The notes below the pieces were generated by a model, which saw only the letters and a program-made list of their open reading frames with translations, searched no databases and was not told the DNA's origin. A stretch of DNA of 64,000 nucleotides from contig DASTWZ010000010.1 in the NCBI GenBank assembly GCA_035765635.1, positions 1-64,000 on the forward strand. Reading direction: 5' to 3'. The position numbers and the translations under genes were made by a program. This stretch comes from EW11 sp035765635. GTDB lineage: Bacteria; Verrucomicrobiota; Verrucomicrobiia; Opitutales; Opitutaceae. Positions 17,910 through 25,428 of this stretch are shown here, piece after piece; position 1 is the first letter of the stretch; the number at the start of each line of letters is the position of its first letter.

Positions 17910-18317
17910 TCAACCGCGAGCTTTAACCAGACCGAACTCTTTCTTAATATTCTGAACGCTCGGCACGGAAATACCCAGTTCCTTGGCGATCGCCGCACCG
18001 GTCTTACCGGCAGCAACGGCAGCCTTCACTTTATCTTTCACCTCTGGGGTGATGCGGGCGCGACGACCGCGGCGTTTGCCACCGGCGGACGATTTGGCCG
18101 CGGTTTCCACCGCGGCGCGACCACGACCGCGGCGCGGACCAGGTCCGCGCGCTCCAGCGGCGTCTCGAACGGCTTTGATGAACTCATCGAGATTATCAAA
18201 TCCGTGTTCGCTCGGAAGCTTCGCCAATACCTGACGGCGTTCTTTAACGAGCCGGCTTTCCAGTTCAGCCACCCGCGCGCGGGCAGCTTGTAATTCCTTA
18301 GCTACTACATTGGCCAT
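17910..18317 (-). CDS. Small coiled-coil / helix-turn-helix DNA-binding protein
   Basis: A 135-aa basic protein in three parts: an N-terminal charged coiled-coil (~5-35), an Arg/Gly/Ala-rich flexible linker (~55-88), and a C-terminal Hin-like helix-turn-helix (ITPEVKDKVKAAVAAGKTGA, then AIAKELGISVPSVQNIKKEF). The layout resembles small nucleoid-associated proteins, with oligomerisation and DNA-binding ends. A resolvase-type HTH without a catalytic domain argues against recombinase activity. It has its own promoter region and its own terminator, so it is monocistronic and probably well expressed. Confidence 0.88.
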   Translation of the reverse strand: MANVVAKELQAARARVAELESRLVKERRQVLAKLPSEHGFDNLDEFIKAVRDAAGARGPGPRRGRGRAAVETAAKSSAGGKRRGRRARITPEVKDKVKAAVAAGKTGAAIAKELGISVPSVQNIKKEFGLVKARG

Positions 18318-18711
18318 ACGACGATATAGAGTGATACTGCTGACTTAATAGCAAGCTGTATGTGACAACAAATAAATATAACTGACACAGCTCGCCAGAA
18401 TAGCGGCAGCTATCGACTCGCGCACTACAGACGCAGCCGACAGCGAAAAGATGCGGCGGCGACTGAGATAGTTATAACTTTCTATCAACAAGCGACTAAA
18501 ATTAGGATCTAGCAACATCATATCCAGGGTCAGACCAAGGCGGATTCATGCTATACAATATAAACCCCGGGACCGCCGTTTCGGAAATATCCCATGATTC
18601 CTGCCGAAAAATGGCCCGAACAGCCGAATTATAGACGCCTTTGCCGTCGGTTTTGCGGGAAAACAGCCATTGCGGCTTGCGGAATCGCCTTGGCGAACAT
18701 AGCCGAGTCCC
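18318..18711. other. 394-bp divergent intergenic region
   Basis: Separates the HTH gene (minus) from the HTH-MBL gene (plus), so it should hold promoters for both. On the minus strand TTGTTG (near 18367) and TTAAGT are 17 bp apart, a possible weak sigma-70 promoter. I see no tRNA, repeat array or conserved reading frame. ORFs that cross it on the minus strand look random. Confidence 0.5.
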
Positions 18712-19533
18712 ATGGCTCGAATTCCACTCGAAGATAACTTTGACGACGTCATCAACAAGGCCCAGCGAGGCCTCAATATTAGCGACGAGGATCTGGCTCA
18801 CCGAGCCCAAATATCAAGGGATGACCTTGCCAGCCTGAAAGGTGGCAAATTCAACGAGGCCGTGGCCCGACGGGTCGCGAGTCACCTGCGACTCAGCCGC
18901 GATGCGCTGGTCGAGCTAGGGCAGAAGGCGTTCTATCCCGAACAACCGTTATTCTCCACCGGCTTCGCTGCCTTCAATACGCCGCACGAAGATATGACGG
19001 TAAATAGCTATGTAATCTGGGATGAACGCACCAAGCACGCCGCGGTGTTTGATACAGGAGGCACGGCCGAGCCGATCTTGTCGTTGATCGAGTCCGAAAA
19101 GCTGCGCGTGCGGTATATTTTCCTGACTCACACCCACGAGGACCATATAGCCGATTTGCCGAGATTGATCAAAGAGACGAAATCCGAGGTCTGGACGTCC
19201 GAACTCGAAACATTGCCAGACACAAAGACGTTTCCGGAAAATTCGTTTTTTCATATCGGCCCTTTTGCCATCAAGACGCTCTTTACGAACGGACATTCGC
19301 CGGGCGGCACGACCTACTACATAACAGGTTTGTCATATCCGCTGGCGATCGTGGGCGATTCACTCTTTTCCTGCTCGATGGGAGGCGCTCCGGCCGCGGT
19401 CTATCAACAGGCGATAGAGAATAATCGGAAAAAGATTCTTCCGCTTCCAATGGATACCGTCCTCGCCTGCGGACATGGGCCAATCAGCACGGTGGCCCAG
19501 GAGAAAAAGCACAATCCCTTCTTCGCGCGGTAA
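18712..19533 (+). CDS. HTH-fused metallo-beta-lactamase-fold hydrolase
   Basis: A 273-aa protein with two parts. Residues ~8-72 look like an XRE/lambda-repressor-type HTH (NISDEDLAHRAQISRDDLAS). Residues ~80-270 are a metallo-beta-lactamase fold with the metal motif HTHEDH (140-145), H195, D216 and H255, closest to glyoxalase II and related thioesterases. The fusion suggests either a hydrolase that senses its substrate and regulates a promoter, or an HTH-like dimerisation module. No metabolic partner lies next to it; a TIM-barrel gene follows 83 bp later. Confidence 0.85.
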   Translation: MARIPLEDNFDDVINKAQRGLNISDEDLAHRAQISRDDLASLKGGKFNEAVARRVASHLRLSRDALVELGQKAFYPEQPLFSTGFAAFNTPHEDMTVNSYVIWDERTKHAAVFDTGGTAEPILSLIESEKLRVRYIFLTHTHEDHIADLPRLIKETKSEVWTSELETLPDTKTFPENSFFHIGPFAIKTLFTNGHSPGGTTYYITGLSYPLAIVGDSLFSCSMGGAPAAVYQQAIENNRKKILPLPMDTVLACGHGPISTVAQEKKHNPFFAR

Positions 19534-19616
19534 AAGAAGAGATCGACGCACAATTAAGCTGGGCTTTTGCAGCTTAATGGCGAAATTTGGCCGCCCGTTT
19601 TCCAGCCGCCAACTTC

Positions 19617-20438
19617 ATGAAACTCGTTCCGTTCGCCGATCTCTGGACTTTAGCTCATCATCCTTCGCGAGAGTGCGAGTGGTCGTTGGACCAAAAGTTC
19701 GAGGAAGTTCGCGCCGCGGGGTTCCAGGGAATTGCCGCGCCGCTGGATATCGCGGTCGCGAGCCTCGCGATGCAGAACGGTTTGTTTAGTATCGGAATGA
19801 TATTTCCGGACGGTCCGGAGGACTTCGCTCGCATTCTAAAGGCGCAAAAGGAATTCGGCACGCACCACGTCAGCGTCCAACTCGGTGCGCATGACACAAG
19901 CCCGGCGGAGGCGGCAAAGCGCTGGATAAAATTGGAGAAAATTGCCGATGACCTTGATCTCGAAATTTCTCTCGAGACTCATCGCGACTCGGCCACGGAA
20001 ACGCCGGAAAAACTGTTCGAACTGGCCGATCGTTATGCGAAAGCCACGGGGCGCGTGCTACGCCTTTCCTGGGATTTTTCGCACTGGGCGATCGTTAAAC
20101 ATCTTCATAATGCGCAGCACATCGAGCGCCTGCTCGCCCGGCCCGAACTGGTTCAGCATGCGACGCTATTTCGCTTCCGGCCTTTTAACGCGCACCACGC
20201 ACAAGTGGCCGTGACCCATAACGGCGACCTGACAATTGAGGTTATTGCATTTTTGGAGTTCGCCCAGGAGGTCATGCGGATCTGGAAATCCGCGCCGGGA
20301 AATCGAGATCGTAACATGTATGCCTGCGCGAGCCTCGGGCCCAAGGGAGGCTGTGCGCTGACACATTTTCCGCCCGTCTGGCCGGATGCTGTTGTGTTGA
20401 GTTCGGAACTACAGAAGCGCTGGGACACGGCCGTTTAA
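19617..20438 (+). CDS. Xylose-isomerase-like TIM-barrel protein
   Basis: A 273-aa protein with the repeated beta-alpha pattern of the sugar phosphate isomerase/epimerase superfamily. Candidate metal or substrate ligands are E and H in LEISLETHRD, D and H in LSWDFSHW, and the late TIEV segment. I chose the ATG at 19617 because it gives a direct first beta-strand (MKLVPFADLW); the earlier TTG would add ten residues of no clear use. The substrate is unknown. Confidence 0.8.
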   Translation: MKLVPFADLWTLAHHPSRECEWSLDQKFEEVRAAGFQGIAAPLDIAVASLAMQNGLFSIGMIFPDGPEDFARILKAQKEFGTHHVSVQLGAHDTSPAEAAKRWIKLEKIADDLDLEISLETHRDSATETPEKLFELADRYAKATGRVLRLSWDFSHWAIVKHLHNAQHIERLLARPELVQHATLFRFRPFNAHHAQVAVTHNGDLTIEVIAFLEFAQEVMRIWKSAPGNRDRNMYACASLGPKGGCALTHFPPVWPDAVVLSSELQKRWDTAV

Positions 20439-20545
20439 TTTCCGGCGCCTGCGCATCGGATTGGTCAATCCAAACAATTTCCTTTCGGACGGGTGTAACA
20501 CGGCCGCCGCGATTCCTATGTGTACGATCATAGCATCGCCTTCTC

Positions 20546-21412
20546 ATGACCGCCGCACCCTTGTTTGTAGCTCCAGCATCAACGCCCCTCGTCGAACGAA
20601 GAAATAAGCGCTCGACTCGCCTATCGACATCTTCCCGCGGCGGTTGCAATATATCCGCCGTGGACAACGAACCTCCCGCCACCCGCACCAGTCCCGCGTG
20701 GTTTGAGCCGACGCGCTGGAGCGTCGTTTTAGAATCGGCAAAATCCGAAGCTCCCGGAGCGCGCTCGGCTTTGGCGGAACTTTGCAAGGCCTACTGGCAA
20801 CCCCTGTACGCATTCGCGCGGCGTCGTGGGTACGACCACCATCGCTCACAGGATTTGATACAAGGATTTTTCCTGAGCTTGATTGCGAGCAAGTCGCTGT
20901 CGCGGGTCGATCCTCACAAAGGGAAATTCCGCAGTTACCTTCTCGCCTCGCTGCAAAATCACATGGCCAGCGAGCACACGCGCGAGACCGCGCAGAAGCG
21001 AGGCGGCGGCATGCATTTTGTTTCTTTGGACGATCAGGACGCGGGCGTGAAGTTCGACTCGACTCAATATGCGAACACCATGCCGGCCGAAGTCGTGTTC
21101 GAGCGTGAATGGGCCGTCGCCGCGGTTGAAGCGGCGCTCGCGCGTCTGGAGGAAGACTTTGCCAAACGTGGAAAACGCGAAGTCTTTCTCGCGCTGAAAC
21201 CCTATTTGATCGGTGACCAGCCGCAGGGCGCGTACGACGAAACCGCAGCAGCGCTCAATCTTTCGCCTGGAGCCATCCGCACGGGTGTTCACCGCCTGCG
21301 CCACGAATTTCGCCTGCAGCTTCGACGTGAAGTCGCCAAGACGGTGGAGTCGCCGGACCAGATCGAAGACGAGATGCGCCATCTCCGCACCACGCTGGGC
21401 AATCAGTCGTGA
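20546..21412 (+). CDS. ECF-type RNA polymerase sigma factor
   Basis: Sigma-70-family regulator. Region 2 is visible as RSALAELCKAYWQPLYAFARRRGYDHHRSQDLIQGFF-type sequence (about residues 70-110), and region 4 as a C-terminal HTH (YDETAAALNLSPGAIRTGVHRLRHEFR). The first ~50 residues are low-complexity, so a GTG near 20659 could be the true start. The gene lies 110 bp upstream of a Ser/Thr kinase on the same strand. This pairing is common in Planctomycetota and Verrucomicrobiota, where the kinase is thought to take over the anti-sigma role. No classical anti-sigma gene is adjacent. Confidence 0.88.
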   Translation: MTAAPLFVAPASTPLVERRNKRSTRLSTSSRGGCNISAVDNEPPATRTSPAWFEPTRWSVVLESAKSEAPGARSALAELCKAYWQPLYAFARRRGYDHHRSQDLIQGFFLSLIASKSLSRVDPHKGKFRSYLLASLQNHMASEHTRETAQKRGGGMHFVSLDDQDAGVKFDSTQYANTMPAEVVFEREWAVAAVEAALARLEEDFAKRGKREVFLALKPYLIGDQPQGAYDETAAALNLSPGAIRTGVHRLRHEFRLQLRREVAKTVESPDQIEDEMRHLRTTLGNQS

Positions 21413-21522
21413 GCCGCGGACCGGCGACCAGGTTAGTTCAAACTTTCAACCTGTATTGATTATCCGAATACGCGGCCGCGTCGATTTGGCGCGGCGCGCG
21501 TGCTCCAGCGATTGGTCATTGA

Positions 21523-24500
21523 ATGCAGTCTGAGTCTCCCACCCGAAAAACAGCGCAACGTTGTCCGCGTTGCGGTCTGGATTTTTTTTCGAGCAGACCA
21601 GACGCGCTCTGCCCTGCGTGTCTGATTGCCAACACGCTCGACCTCGGACCCGCGCCAGCCGAACCAGCATTCTGGGAGGACCCGCCAGCGGCGCCACCAG
21701 CAAACGCGAGAACTTTCTCACATTTTGAAATTCTCGATGAACTCGGCCGCGGCGGCATGGGTGTGGTTTATCGAGCACGGGATTTGAACACCGAGCGCAT
21801 TATCGCGCTCAAGGTGCTGCAAGCGCACCACCTGGAAGTCCCGGACCTGGTGCAACGCTTCCGCAGCGAAGTGCGCGCGGTGAGCAGTCTCGATCATCCG
21901 CATGTCTTGCCGATTCATGAAGTCGGCGAGCATGACGGAATTCCCTTCTTCAGCATGAAGCTGACGACGGGCCAAAGCCTGGCTCATCGCATCGGAAATT
22001 TTTTGGGAAAGCCCAGGGAGGCCGCCCAGTTGCTCGCGAAAGTCGCGCGAGGCGTACAGCACGCTCATGAACGCGGCATTCTTCATCGCGACCTCAAACC
22101 CGGCAACATTCTGCTGGATGCAGCGGGCGAACCTTTCGTTTGCGACTTCGGTTTGGCGAAATGGTTGGATGATGACAAAAAGCTAACCATGACCGCGGCG
22201 GTTCTTGGAACACCGCATTACATAGCCCCCGAACAAGCTAGCGGAAGCAAAGCGCTGACGACCGCGGTCGATATCTACAGCCTCGGCGCGATTCTGTACG
22301 AACTGCTCACCGGCCGTCCGCCCTTTGTCGGTGGAACCGTGTTGGAGACTCTTCTCGCTTCACAAGATCACGCCCCCGAACGGCCTTCGTCTATCGCGCG
22401 AAATGTACCACGGGATTTGGAGACGATTTGTTTGAAAGCGCTGCAACGCGAGCCCGCGACGCGCTACCCTACCGCCGCGGCCTTCGCAGACGATTTGGAA
22501 AACTGGCTCGCCGGCCGTCCTATCAACGCAAGACCGGTGAGTGCGGGCGAACAACTCTGGCGCTGGGCGAAGCGGAATCCCCTTCCTGCGGCGCTCGCCA
22601 GTTCACTCCTGCTGGTCCTCGTCGTGACCGCGATCGGCGCGCTATATTCAGCAGAAAGATTGAGAGCCTCGCTTACCCGGGCAGTAGATGCAGAGGCGGC
22701 GGCGAAAGAGAGGCTCTATCAATCGCTCGTGGCACAGGCGCGTGCCACGCGACGCACGGGCACTGCAGGTCAGCGGTACCTGGCAATGGAAGCGCTCGAA
22801 CAGGCTGCAGCTGTGCGAAAGGATCCAGAGCTCCGCGCCGAAGTCATCGCCGCGTTGTCCCTCTACGACCTCCAAGTCGAAGCGCGATGGAAAGTGCGAG
22901 AGAATGCGTTGAAACAACCGATACGTTTCAACGGAAGCCTGACGAAACTCTACGTCGCGGACCTCAACGGAAATGTCGAAGTTCAATCCGTCACCACGCA
23001 CCACGTTATTGAAAAGCTAACGGGGACGGCCTCTCCCATACTCGCACTTGCTGCATCGGGGCACGCCTTTGTCGCGGCAAGATGCGAGGGCAACCAGGTC
23101 TTGGTTTGGCGCCAGGGAAATTCCACACCCGTTCTCCATCTGCAGAATCACCCAATGACGAGCCGCGGATCGCGCTGGGTTTACGATTTCACCTTCTCTC
23201 TAAACGATAAATATTTCGCGGTAACCACCGCTGATAATCGAATCGAAATCTACAATACCGAGACTTGGTCTGTCGTGCGCGACCTTCAACGCACCCCCCA
23301 ACAAAACATTCTATGCTTCTCGCGGGACGGGCGAAACCTGGCTGTCGCGGGACCGACCGAATCCGAAATCGAAATTTATCCAATCGAAGCAAACAACGCA
23401 GCTCCTTCTGTCCTAAAAATGCCCGCTGCCGTGCAACATCTTGACTGGAGCCCTGACTCCGAGCAACTCGCAGTTGGCTGTAGCGACTTCAATGTCTACT
23501 TAATCGATGCGCGAACGGGTAAACGGTATCGAACGTTCTCCGGACATAAACAGGATATTACCCAAGTTCGTTTCGGCCACACCGGTACAATCCTCGCCAC
23601 GACAGCGCGCGATGATACGACGAGAGTCTGGGATTGTCGGTCTTCCGAAAACCAGGTCGTGCTCTCCGGCCTGGGCGGAGAAAATTCCTTAGAATTCTCT
23701 GAAAACGATACAACGTTGTCGTCCACCGATTGGATCTCGGACGTGGCCCTGCTCCACGTATATGGCAATGAACGAGCGTGCATTGAGGCCGATGCGCCGA
23801 TCGCGCGGGATTTCGCCACCCTGACGGCAAGCCTGGACTGCAGCTCTGATTCGGAAACCTTCGCGACCGCCAGCTACCGAGGAATTTTTTTATATAGAAC
23901 GAAGGATTTGAAGCTACTCGGCACCCTTTTCACCAACGAAACAGAACCCATCGATCCGCTAAATGACGAGAAGTCCGTCAATTTTCGAAGAAACAAGGCT
24001 GAGCTTATCATCGCCGACAGACGTCGCAGTCCGGCTTATTATTCCATAAAGACGACCGGCCCTGCAAAGGATCAGACGATCGAGTTCGTGCGTCCGCTCC
24101 AGTTGGGCACTGGATATGTCCTCGGGAGCATACCATCCTATCAATCCGACTACATTTGTCTCACGAATCGCTCCGACAGGACAGGGGTCGTCTATGATTT
24201 AAAGACAGACGCCCCTCGCTTCACCGTTGCGCATCAAGATTTCATTTGGGACATGGTCGCCTCAAAAGACGGTAGTTGGTCGGCGACTGCGTATTCGGGC
24301 CAAGGTCCCGACGATTCCTTGATTTGGAAGCGAAGCGCCGAAACGGCTGTCGCCAAACTGAAATCAGGCGCTTCAGGTTTGTTGACGATGAGCCCTTCGG
24401 AAGACGAATTGATCACGACCGGATATGAAGGAGCCCTCGTCTGGAAAACGCGTGATTGGACATTAGGCGCTGCACTCAAGGCCAAGACCATGGGCTCCGA

Positions 24501-24750
24501 CGTGGCTTGCGCCGTGTACGCACATCATCGTCCAACCTTGGCGATCTCGACGAGCCACAATGTGATTCTCTTCAGCGGTCCCGAGCATCGAGAAGTCACG
24601 GCCATCGACACAAAAATGAACAACGCGCGACTCATCTTCGATCAGGCAGACAAGCTGCTCATTGCACAGGGCACGGACAATTCCGTGTGCATTTGGCGAC
24701 TCGATTTTATTCACCGCGAATTATCCAAGCTCGGCTTGGATTGGGAATGA
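21523..24750 (+). CDS. Ser/Thr protein kinase with C-terminal WD40-like repeats
   Basis: A 1075-aa membrane protein. An N-terminal zinc ribbon (C14, C17, C30, C33) is followed by a Hanks-type kinase domain at ~68-330 with the Gly-rich loop GRGGMG (75-80), K97, HRD (188-190) and DFG (208-210), so it should be active. A transmembrane helix lies near 350-372 (ALASSLLLVLVVTAIGALY). The remaining ~650 residues are WD40-like beta-propeller blades (for example FSGHKQDITQVRF, TTRVWDCR) that should lie outside the cytoplasm. It is likely to sense an extracytoplasmic signal and phosphorylate the adjacent ECF sigma factor; that pairing is inferred from position. Confidence 0.93.
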   Translation: MQSESPTRKTAQRCPRCGLDFFSSRPDALCPACLIANTLDLGPAPAEPAFWEDPPAAPPANARTFSHFEILDELGRGGMGVVYRARDLNTERIIALKVLQAHHLEVPDLVQRFRSEVRAVSSLDHPHVLPIHEVGEHDGIPFFSMKLTTGQSLAHRIGNFLGKPREAAQLLAKVARGVQHAHERGILHRDLKPGNILLDAAGEPFVCDFGLAKWLDDDKKLTMTAAVLGTPHYIAPEQASGSKALTTAVDIYSLGAILYELLTGRPPFVGGTVLETLLASQDHAPERPSSIARNVPRDLETICLKALQREPATRYPTAAAFADDLENWLAGRPINARPVSAGEQLWRWAKRNPLPAALASSLLLVLVVTAIGALYSAERLRASLTRAVDAEAAAKERLYQSLVAQARATRRTGTAGQRYLAMEALEQAAAVRKDPELRAEVIAALSLYDLQVEARWKVRENALKQPIRFNGSLTKLYVADLNGNVEVQSVTTHHVIEKLTGTASPILALAASGHAFVAARCEGNQVLVWRQGNSTPVLHLQNHPMTSRGSRWVYDFTFSLNDKYFAVTTADNRIEIYNTETWSVVRDLQRTPQQNILCFSRDGRNLAVAGPTESEIEIYPIEANNAAPSVLKMPAAVQHLDWSPDSEQLAVGCSDFNVYLIDARTGKRYRTFSGHKQDITQVRFGHTGTILATTARDDTTRVWDCRSSENQVVLSGLGGENSLEFSENDTTLSSTDWISDVALLHVYGNERACIEADAPIARDFATLTASLDCSSDSETFATASYRGIFLYRTKDLKLLGTLFTNETEPIDPLNDEKSVNFRRNKAELIIADRRRSPAYYSIKTTGPAKDQTIEFVRPLQLGTGYVLGSIPSYQSDYICLTNRSDRTGVVYDLKTDAPRFTVAHQDFIWDMVASKDGSWSATAYSGQGPDDSLIWKRSAETAVAKLKSGASGLLTMSPSEDELITTGYEGALVWKTRDWTLGAALKAKTMGSDVACAVYAHHRPTLAISTSHNVILFSGPEHREVTAIDTKMNNARLIFDQADKLLIAQGTDNSVCIWRLDFIHRELSKLGLDWE

Positions 24751-24783
24751 TTTTTGGCACGGAAGCTAACAACATAAACAACC

Positions 24784-25191
24784 ATGGCACATAGTTCATA
24801 TCCTCCGCAGTTCACCATGAACTCGGTCTCTAACGTCGTTGGGAATCTCAACGATCTTGCTGGCAGTGGAAACTCGACGGCACGCGGCTTGATGCCTGCG
24901 CAAGACGGCGATGCAGCGAAGCGTTTGAGCGCGACCGGCAACTACGGTGGCTCAGTCCCGGTCGTTATCACGGGAACGCAAAATCCCGATGAACCTGACT
25001 TCCCCGGTCTTCGCGAAGCCATGATTGGTTCGGCCATCTGGCAGATCGCGCAGCAGGCTGCGGGTGATGACATCGCGGAAAAGATCAAGGAGCTTGCGCT
25101 CCAGTTGCACCGGCGAGGTGCGCAAAAGATCTTGGACGCCTCGCGGCCCGGCAGCCAATCAACGAAGAAACCCGCGAAAAAGCGGAAATAA
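24784..25191 (+). CDS. Unrecognised small protein with Lys-rich tail
   Basis: A 135-aa protein that I do not recognise. The first ~60 residues are Gly/Ser/Asn-rich and probably disordered. Residues ~70-115 look helical (REAMIGSAIWQIAQQAAGDD), and the C-terminus is a basic KKPAKKRK tail. It starts 33 bp after the kinase and is followed directly by a strong terminator, so it is the last gene of the sigma-kinase unit and may be a substrate or partner of the kinase. Confidence 0.75.
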   Translation: MAHSSYPPQFTMNSVSNVVGNLNDLAGSGNSTARGLMPAQDGDAAKRLSATGNYGGSVPVVITGTQNPDEPDFPGLREAMIGSAIWQIAQQAAGDDIAEKIKELALQLHRRGAQKILDASRPGSQSTKKPAKKRK

Positions 25192-25205
25192 TCTTCGCGC
25201 GATTC

Positions 25206-25238
25206 AGCCCCATTCTGCACCGAATGGGGCTTTTTTTG
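25206..25238 (+). terminator. Rho-independent terminator
   Basis: AGCCCCATTC (25206-25215) pairs perfectly with GAATGGGGCT (25222-25231) over a 6-base loop and is followed by seven T residues. It ends the sigma factor-kinase-small protein unit. Confidence 0.95.
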
Positions 25239-25428
25239 ACGATAAATGATCCGCCTAAAGCAACAGCTCGGGAACATTCCCTAAAACGCGACTCTCGCGT
25301 CGGGCAGTTTTGTTGGTAAAACCGCGTATCTGAACACGACGATTTTCCACCTCCAGCTTTGGCGAACGCCTCCGGTTGCGGCGACGATCGCAATCTTCCG
25401 AACTGCGCGCACATGCAGCCGCGGGCTG

